From Serinus canaria (taxonomy: Eukaryota > Chordata > Aves > Passeriformes > Fringillidae): 64,000 bases of DNA. Shown one piece after another: positions 14,101-23,100 of the stretch. Below the pieces are notes generated by a model, which did not search any database, was not told the DNA's origin, and saw only the letters and a program-made list of their open reading frames with translations. Location: the NCBI RefSeq assembly GCF_022539315.1, contig NC_066316.1, positions 4,107,501 through 4,171,500 on the forward strand, in the 5' to 3' direction. The translations under genes were made by a program, and so were the position numbers. Numbering within the stretch: the stretch's first letter is position 1; each line of letters opens with the position of its first letter.

Positions 14101-17100
14101 CTGATAATAGACTGTGTCCTCTTAGATTTGCAGGCAAAGCATTACAGAAGTTATTAACCCCCCAAAATAATGATGTGAACATATTTTAACATAGACATTG
14201 TTCTTAGAGTTGCTTTCATTTTCAGCTTTTTTTGCTTCACATTTTTCTTTATGTTCAAAAAAAAATGCTGTTTTTCACAGTAAAGATTACATAGTGGTCA
14301 ATTCCTGTAATCACCTCCAAAGAAATGACATTTATTTTTTCAAACTGTATTACCCTCTGCACTGTACTTTTCAGTGCATTTCTGAGTGATCTATGGAAGT
14401 TTTCCTGGTGCAGTTTTCCTGTTTCAGTGTACTTTCATATTTCATTATCACCCAGAAGCAGGAGAATGATAGCTTTTAGCATAGCATACCTAGCTTAAAC
14501 TCAGACATTCATTTCGGTCCTTAGTTTCAACATTTAACTTCCATCTGTTCTTCTCCCTTTTTTTCTTTCATTTCCCTGTTTCCGTTTTTCCTCATGCTAT
14601 GACATAAAAGTGGGTGCACTGAAAAGACTGCCCTTTTTGAGGAACAGACCGAAGGAAAAAGACAAAATGAAGGCCTTCTACCGTCGCTCCATGTGTAAGA
14701 CTTTATGACAGTTCAGCTTCTTCTCAATGGCTACACTGGCTTCCGTTACTAATTTTTCACTAACCTCTCCCTGGACTGCGCTCTATTTTTCCTCCTCTTT
14801 TGCAATGTGCAAGTCCTGCTACAGTACAAGGAGCTGGAGCTTTTTCTTTTTATTTTTTCCCCCCCTCCCCTTTATTTTTTTTTTTTTTTAATTAAAAAAA
14901 AAAACTTTGGCACTGAATACTTTATGTCTGTGCAGCTGTGCACACACACGTAGCCACACGTTGCCACGCACATGCATATAATCTATTCAGTGCCTCGTGA
15001 CTGCATATATTTGTATACATAGCTGCCTATATACACATGGCCCCATGTGTATATGAATTTACAGTGCACTGTGTTAACGGAAATAGTTTTAAATGACACG
15101 TTTCATAAGCCTTTTGTTCAGAAGTCACTGTAATTTATTTTTTTGTTGTTGTTTAAAGCAAGTGTAGGAGATTGTGCAAGGCTCTCTGGTGGTCTGTCAC
15201 TCTGCGAGTGTTCATCAGTTCTCGTTGCCAGAATGCTGCATTGATTTCTTTTGTTTCGTTTTGTTTTCTAATGAGGGGTGGACAGTTTTCTCGAGTTTGG
15301 GGAAGTAAAGGTGAATATCATCAGATGTGGTATTTTTCAGATCCTCTCTCTGTTGCTCTGTAAACCCCAGTGTGCCTGCAGTAACCTGCACTGTACAAGG
15401 ATCCCGTGTCGGCGCCGGCACTCCGTTGTATGAGCACCCGTGCCCGTTTTGTCCCCGCTCATCCCATTTTCTCACGGCAAGCAGCTGGCAGAGCCTCTAA
15501 CAGCACCTGGCGCATGGCGACCCCTGACAGTCCCGTTTTGAGCACCTCCCTGGGCTCAGGAGCCCGCATCCCCTCCCTCCCTCCCGCCGAGCCTGTTGCA
15601 TGCGGTACCCGGGGTGTGGTTTGCTCCTGCCGGCTGCTGCGGGCGCTTTAATGCTTAGAAAACTGTCCGACCTTTGCAATGCAAATTAACAACCCGAGCA
15701 GGTACATTGCCCACGCTGATCATTTGCTTTCATTTGCATCCCAGCCATGAATGACCTGGTGCAGTCCATGGTCCTGGCAGGAGGACAATGGACAGGTAGT
15801 TCTGAGCATCTGGAGGGTCCTGATGATATATCCACGGGTAAAAGGAGGAAGGAATTGGGAGCTATGGCCTTCTCTACTACAGCTATCAACTTTGCCACTG
15901 TCAACTCCTCCACAGGCTTCAGATCCAAGCAGTTGCTAAATAATAAAGGTATAGGTAGAAGCTTTTTGCACCCTGATGTAACTGTGTAAATATTGGTTTG
16001 ACTTAATGTTTTCAGTTTTTCAATCTTAATGATTGAGTTGCAGTGCTAAGATAATGAACCGGTTGAATAACTGCAGTTGTAAAATGTTTCAAGGTTTTTC
16101 CTACAGAATGTTTCCTAAGTAAAAATGGATTGCTTTGAAAAATATTTTCATTTTTACCGTTTTACCAATGATAAGTATTTTAATAGTCTTTCCACTTTAT
16201 TTTATTTTACATCTTCCTTTATGTCTCTGTGTGTAGATACTACATCCTTTGAAGATGTAAGTCCACAAGGTATTAGTGATGATTCTAGTACAGGATCAAG
16301 AGTTCATGGTAAGATTTGAGCTTTCATTAAATGAATTAAGCATATATGATGTGAATGTGTTAATGAATTTGTAACAATACAGTGAATGGCATCATTGCAA
16401 TGAGCATGCTCTCTCTGATTTTCATATCTCTCTAATGTATCATTTCTTCAGATTCTCCTTTCTCTCTTAACTACTACATCAGACAGATGTTCTGTATCTC
16501 TGGTAGAAAGTATTTGTGAAGTGCATCTGAACAGGATCCAAACATTTTCCCTTTTAGTGGGAAAATGTTTTCACTTCCATTTGGAGCTGATAGTAAATAA
16601 AGGAAGTTAGCATTTCAGTCTTAAAAAATCAAGTCCAAATCTGGCCTGAGTTTTCAATGTTTATTGTTCAGTGAACCCCAAATTTGCCGTGTGCTGTAGT
16701 TTATAAAATCATTACGTGTTCCTTCAAGCAAAGCTTTGAAGTGAAAAATAGGCTATTAATAGAAGTGGAGTTTTAACTGTACTATAAACATTTACAATGA
16801 GTACAGGCAGCAGACGTTTCTGAGGCTACTAACAGTGCATTTCCCTTGTATTGGCTTAGGAGTACAGGACTTTATCTGTGCAGATGCTCTTGCTCCTCCT
16901 GTCCGTGGCATTCCAGCCCTGTGCAGGGTTCCTTGTCAGATCTGTTGTAAGTGACCTGAGCACAGCAGCCCCTGCATGCCCCTGTCTGAGCCCTGCTTCC
17001 CCACTGAGCACTCAGTTTCAATTCTAAACTAGATTCTTTCTCTTTTCCTCTCCTCTGTACCTCGCTATTCCTGTAGTGCCCTTTTCCAAAGTGTCCTCTT

Positions 17101-20100
17101 GGACCGCCTGGAAATTCCTTCGCTTTCTGATCTGTAAGAAACCACTTTGTTCCCATGGGCATGTTCAGCCTGGGAGGTCATGCATGATCCTCTGAGCATT
17201 CTGGCAGCAGAATGTGAAGGTGCAGTGTCCTCTGCTAAAATGTTGTTCATCATGGTGTCTCCTAATTTTCCATTCAGCTTCCAGACCAGCCAGCCTTGAT
17301 AGTGGCAGGACATCCACTAGCAATAGCAATAACAATGCTTCACTCCATGAAGTCAAAGGTATGCTGGGGGTGAATTCACATCCGTGCTTCATTTCCATTC
17401 TTTTCTCTGTAAGATCATCTGTAGAGGTTCAGAGAACCCCCACAACCAAAAACCTCCCACTGCACAGCACAGCCTGTGCTTCCTTGAATGTTTCACAGCC
17501 TTCATTCCCCAGATTAGAAGCACAGCTATTTTATGGTTTTAGTCAATATTACAAAGGTGGTGTTAGTTTTGAAGTTACCAACTATTTTAAATCAAACCTA
17601 ACCTGGATAACATTGTTGTCATAAGAAAAATAAGAATTCCCCCCCAAATTACTTTAAAAGCTTTTTAAGCTGAGAAGTTGCTCCTTTTTTTTTTCTCCAA
17701 GCATCCTCCTGCACTGCACTGCTGCTGTGAGCTGTGTGCTGTACAACTGCACCAAATGGCACATGTGATTCATGCTAGAAGCCTTTATATTTTGGTTTTA
17801 ATAGATTATTAACATCCCTTGATTTATCAGTATTCTCTAAATTTCATGTGTTAAGAACCCTGATGTATTTTTGTATCTCATGGCTTTTTTAGCTGGAGAC
17901 TGTTGTACAGACTAGACTAGAGCACTGCCAGCTCAAGACTTCATTTAATATCCATGGCTTGCATCTCTTAAATGGTGTCTGTTTGTCTGGAAATTTAAGA
18001 ATAAATGCTAGCTGAATATTTCTAGTAGTTTATTTTATATCTGTTTGATTGCTCCCTTCTGTAAAAGATCCTTTGAGGTCCTCCTTGCCCCAGTGACTGT
18101 ACAGGATTAGGCATTTCCACCATAAACAATTTACCTTGGTTCAAACTTAATTTCATTTCTTAGGAGTGACATTAAGCTGGAAATACTTGATTATCTGTCA
18201 GTATTTTTTAAGCAATTCATACTTCCTGACAAATAAAATGAACTGGTGGTGTGGAATTTATTTTGCATCTAGCACCATGTGCTTCCTCCAGGTCTCAGTT
18301 GTAACAAACTAGGAGTAACAGCAGGAATTTTTGGAGAAGCAGCATTCCTGAGTAGTTCTTGTTGGAGAAAACATTTTCTTTCCACTCAATCCTTTGTATT
18401 TCCTTTAATATTTAATTACCCTGTGTCTCTCAGTGATGCTGAATAAGAGTGGACCTGTCTCTTTAACCTCTTGGAATATATTATTATGTAGGTGGAGGCC
18501 CAGATTATAAGTGAAAGGTAGTTTTTATTTAAAAAAAAAAATCATGCCATGTCTGAAGAGCTGCAGAAGGTAAGTCAGGGCAGTGTAATTTTACAGAGTA
18601 AAAAATAACAACTGGGCTTTTTTTTTAGTCTTTTCAATAGAATGAATGCTAAGTGTATCTGGTAACATTCCAGGTTCCAGTGGGGTTATACAGGTTTGCA
18701 GCTTTTTGGTGTGTTTCTAATGGAAATGCTTACTGCCTTCCCCCAAAGCAGGTGCAGTGAACAGCCAGAGCAGGCCCCAGAGCCACAGCAGTGGGGAGTT
18801 CAGCCTGCTCCACGAGCACGAGGCCTGGTCCAGCAGCAGCAGCAGCCCCATCCAGTACCTGAAGGGCCACACCAGGTCCAGCCCCGTGCTCCAGCACAGG
18901 ACGCCCGAGGCGCCCGAGAGTCGCGGCAAAGCCACCAAAACGGGCTCCCCTGGCAGTGAGGTGGTCACCCTGCAGCAGTTCCTGGAAGAAAGCAACAAGA
19001 GGAACTCCAGTGAGGTCAGTGGAAGAGTGTTTAACCACGCAGTGCCCCATCTGTGGGCTCAGAATTAATGCAAGGCACAGTGAGTAGAATTCCTTAAAGA
19101 TTTCTTGGAGCTGTCGGTCACGCCTGCACTGAGAGGTCACAGGCACTGTCTCCTGATGCACTGTCTGGTTTCTCCAGCAGGAAATCTGTGGAGTTTTGCA
19201 GTTTGACCCTCTGTGGTCCCTGGGTTGGGTAGGAAGGTCAGCCTGTACTGACAAAGGTGTCCAGTGCGTGAGACACCAGAGCTCAGAGTGGGTTCACTCT
19301 TCTTCCAGTCCAGCAGCAGCTGCTGTCACATCTGTCCTGTATCAACCACAAGGAGGATGTTTGACTTCACTCCCTGAGGAGACTCCTGTCTGCTTCAGTA
19401 TCATCTTCTTAACAGTACTGGGAAACAAAAAGTGACCTTGGAGCTTATTGAAATCTGAGAGGAGAAAGATGAAGGGAATGTTTCTGTGAATCAGTGTCAG
19501 TTTCTAAGAAGCCCCAGATCACCTCATCTCTGCTGGAAATCCAGGTTGTGCATCCCTGGTTCTTGAGCAGATCTGCCCAAAGTCCTGTAGGATATCATGC
19601 TGTAGGATAAAGCTAGCCAGTCACTGTGACTGGGGCCTCTCAGGAGTGGGGATCCAGGGTTGTCTGGGGCAGGTGACACAGATCTGGAGAAAATTTTGTG
19701 TTTTTTGGTTAGATACTTAACATGGTTCTCACTTGTGGTCTCCCTGAGAAGGATTTTTGGAGTTTAAGCACTAGACAATAGTCTTCTGGCAATAAGAAAT
19801 AAAAAACCCCACCTAAGTCATCAAGCCAGGTCCACTGCTGTTCCCAAATTCCAGAGTCCCTTTTATAGCCTCACAGACACGTTCTGGGGGGAAGGGTATT
19901 CAAGCTTTCCAGTCTTCTGCCAGAGCATTTCCCTAATGCCTTTAGCTTAATTCTTCCCCAGTGGTCTGTGGTACGATTTTGAAAACAACTGCTGTCTTTC
20001 TTCACTGAGTCTGAATATTACTCACCTAAACTCCTAAGAAAAGGTAACAATTGCAATTTAGAAACGTCTGTTTTCTGTTTTTACAGATGAAGTCTGCAAG

Positions 20101-23100
20101 TGAAGAGAACCTTTTAGATGAAGTGATGAGGAGCTTGTCTGAGTCTGCGGAGCTGGCAGGGAGGGAAAAGCTGCGAAAGCAGCCGGCAGCTGGCTGTGGG
20201 ATCGTGAGATCTCTGAGTGTCAGAAACACAGGGGATTTCTCAGATGGACGATCCCTCAAACCGGAGCAGCTGGTGAGGCCCAGCCTCCGGAAGGCTGAAG
20301 ATGTCTACTTCAGCAGCTCTCCAATCAAATTCACCCCCGGCGCCCAGGGGAAGGCCCGGTCCGTGAAAGAAAAGATCCAAGCGACTGTGACCCAGCGACA
20401 ATCCAGGGACTGCAACCCCTATGCCACCTTACCTCGTGCCAGCAGCGTGATTTCCACGGCAGAAGGAACCACCCGAAGGACGAGCATCCATGATTTTTTG
20501 TCTAAGGACAGTAGGCCGCCCGTGCCCGTGGATGCAGCCCCGGCTGACAGGAGCGCTCCGCCCAGCTCCAGTGAGTACTCGGCACTGCGGGTGTCCTCTC
20601 CTTGTGTTCACTGTGTGCCTGCCAGGGGGGAGCGTGGCCCGCAGGGCGAGGCAGCTCCCACGCTCGCTCCACGCCATGTAGGAGGTAACTCCGAGCTTGC
20701 CAAGCCTTCCAGGATGGAAAGGCCGGGTTGTCGTGAGAGGACTTTGCCAAGCGCGGGTGTGTTCTGGGATAAAGCCAGCGGATCTGGGAGTGGCGGTGCA
20801 GGGTCCTTCGCTGCGCCCCAGCCCTTCTTATCCCTCAACACCGAGTTAGTCAGCAATATCAGTGGATTGCCCCCAAGATCCTCCTCCAAAGCAGCTGACC
20901 AGGCAAACGTGTCGGCCTTTAGGTCAGTGCTGAGGAGCCAGGAGCAGCCTTGTGCTGCTCCAAAGGCTCAGGGTGACGCTCGGGCAGCTCTGACCGGGGA
21001 CCCTGTCCCGGCCCCCGGCCCCGGCGAGGCCCAGTCCCCGCTGCTGGTCTCGGAAGATAACCAGACCCTGTGGTATGAGTATGGCTGTGTATGAAAGAAA
21101 GCTGTATTATTAAATATTTATGTCTAACATGCCATAAAGGTGTTCTCCATGTCCACTGGATGACAGAGGAAACTTCCCACCAATGAAGGAATCATTGCTG
21201 GTTTATCCGTGGGGTGGTTGTTCCCCGCGGACGGCGGCTGTGGACTGTGGCATGTTTGAATGTGGAATTGTAACCCCACCAAAGTCTGCATGAAACATTA
21301 ATTGCACTGTGTATATTTTGCATGCCTTTATAATACAAGCTCTATTTTTATTTGTCACGCATTGCAAATATTTTGGTGTTTTCCTGTTGGTTACTGCTGC
21401 ATGTTAAAGCAAGAGCATGCCCGGAACGGCGTAGGGAGCAGCATTCCTGGGACAAGGACAGCACTGGCAGTGCAGCTCAAGCTCTCAGGGCTATCAGTAA
21501 TACACTGAATATCTACCTGGAGGGAAAAAAACCTTTTTTTCCCTCTTCTTTCAAAAATGAGGTACTAATGGTAAGAAGCACTTGGAGATAACTCAGTGTC
21601 TTCTTACCCTTTTCATTTATGCTGTGTCATGGCATAAATGCACAAGGAACAAGTGCCCAAAGTAATCCAAATAATTCAGTGCCTCTTAGTTTGCACAGTA
21701 AATATTAATTACTGTCGATACTGAATAATAAACACACAGACCATTCATAATCCCAAACAGAAATGATAATTCTTACAAAGAGGTGATAAATAGTTGCATG
21801 ATACCCAGCACTTGTCATGAAAAAATGACCTTTTCCACCTTTTCCCTTTGGTCTGCTTTGTCTTTCCAGTGGTGGATACAAGTGTGGTGAAGTGTTTGGT
21901 TTTATCAGGGGTCAAATAACAGGCTCCTTGTGATGCATAGGAATAAAAAACTGTCTTGAGTATGGTGGAAATTCATTTTTTCTTGTCAATGGAAGTACCA
22001 CTGATGTAATAAGAAACAAATGGTGTAAAAAAATAACAGAAAATGTTAAAGTAATGCAGTTAAATAAAAGAAAAAATAAAGTCGCTTGCAAGGTTATGGG
22101 AGGATATGAATACTTCAGCAAATAACTCCTTAAATTCCAGATGAGCAGCTAAAGAGAAATGTTGGAAAGTAATTAGTTAATGTGCCACTGTCTCTGCACA
22201 TGCTTGAAACTTCTCAATGGTAAATTCAAAGAGAGTTTAAAATTGTATCAGATTTAAGCTATAATTACACTAGGCTTTGAACCATGAGCACTTCTTTGCA
22301 AGAGGACATTGTTATGGCAGTTGTGGGAGCTAAAATACATTATAAAAAATTTGAATGACAGTATAGCTAGAGGAAAAATAATTAAAATTGAAAAAATATA
22401 TATATTGAAAAACGAGTGTCACATTCCATTTTGTACAAATGCATTTATTCTGCCAACAGTTTTGTGGCAGTCACAGAACCACTGTGTGGGCTGAACTTTT
22501 AATTCCTCAGTGCTTTATTAGTGAGGGGCAGTGAATCCATAACTCCCCAAGGAAAAGCAGCAGCTGTCCCATGTGGGATTCTGGATGGGCTCTGTTTTAT
22601 ATGGGATGAGAAGCCCTGCAGTTCAGGAGCAAGAGGAGGATATTGAATGTCTGTGGAGAGTAAAATGACTGATGGAGGGTGTGACACAGTCCTTCCCTCA
22701 GGTCTGTACCACTTATTATTATTGGGCTGACAAATCCTTTACTTCTCCCAGGACTAGGCACTGTCAGTTATTGCTGTGTTCCCTCTGAGCTATCTCAGCA
22801 GCAAAAGAATGAGAAATCTGAGCTATATAATCTCAATTTCACACGTTTACTCTCAGAGAGCAAGAGCAGTGTTCTGGTCTTGGGTTATGCATTTGACTTC
22901 TCTCCAGCTCATCTGCAGTTGTGTTGGGATTAGGTTGGAGGTGAAGAGCACCAGCATCCCAAGCAATGTGTGCACAAGGCAGAATTACAATCCTAGAGAG
23001 CCCTTAATACAAACTCATCCTGTGCTTCCAGGGTCTGGCTCTTCTTACCTGTGCCCTGCAGAGCCACTGGTCAGAACAAGGTGTGCAGCTGCTTTAATCA

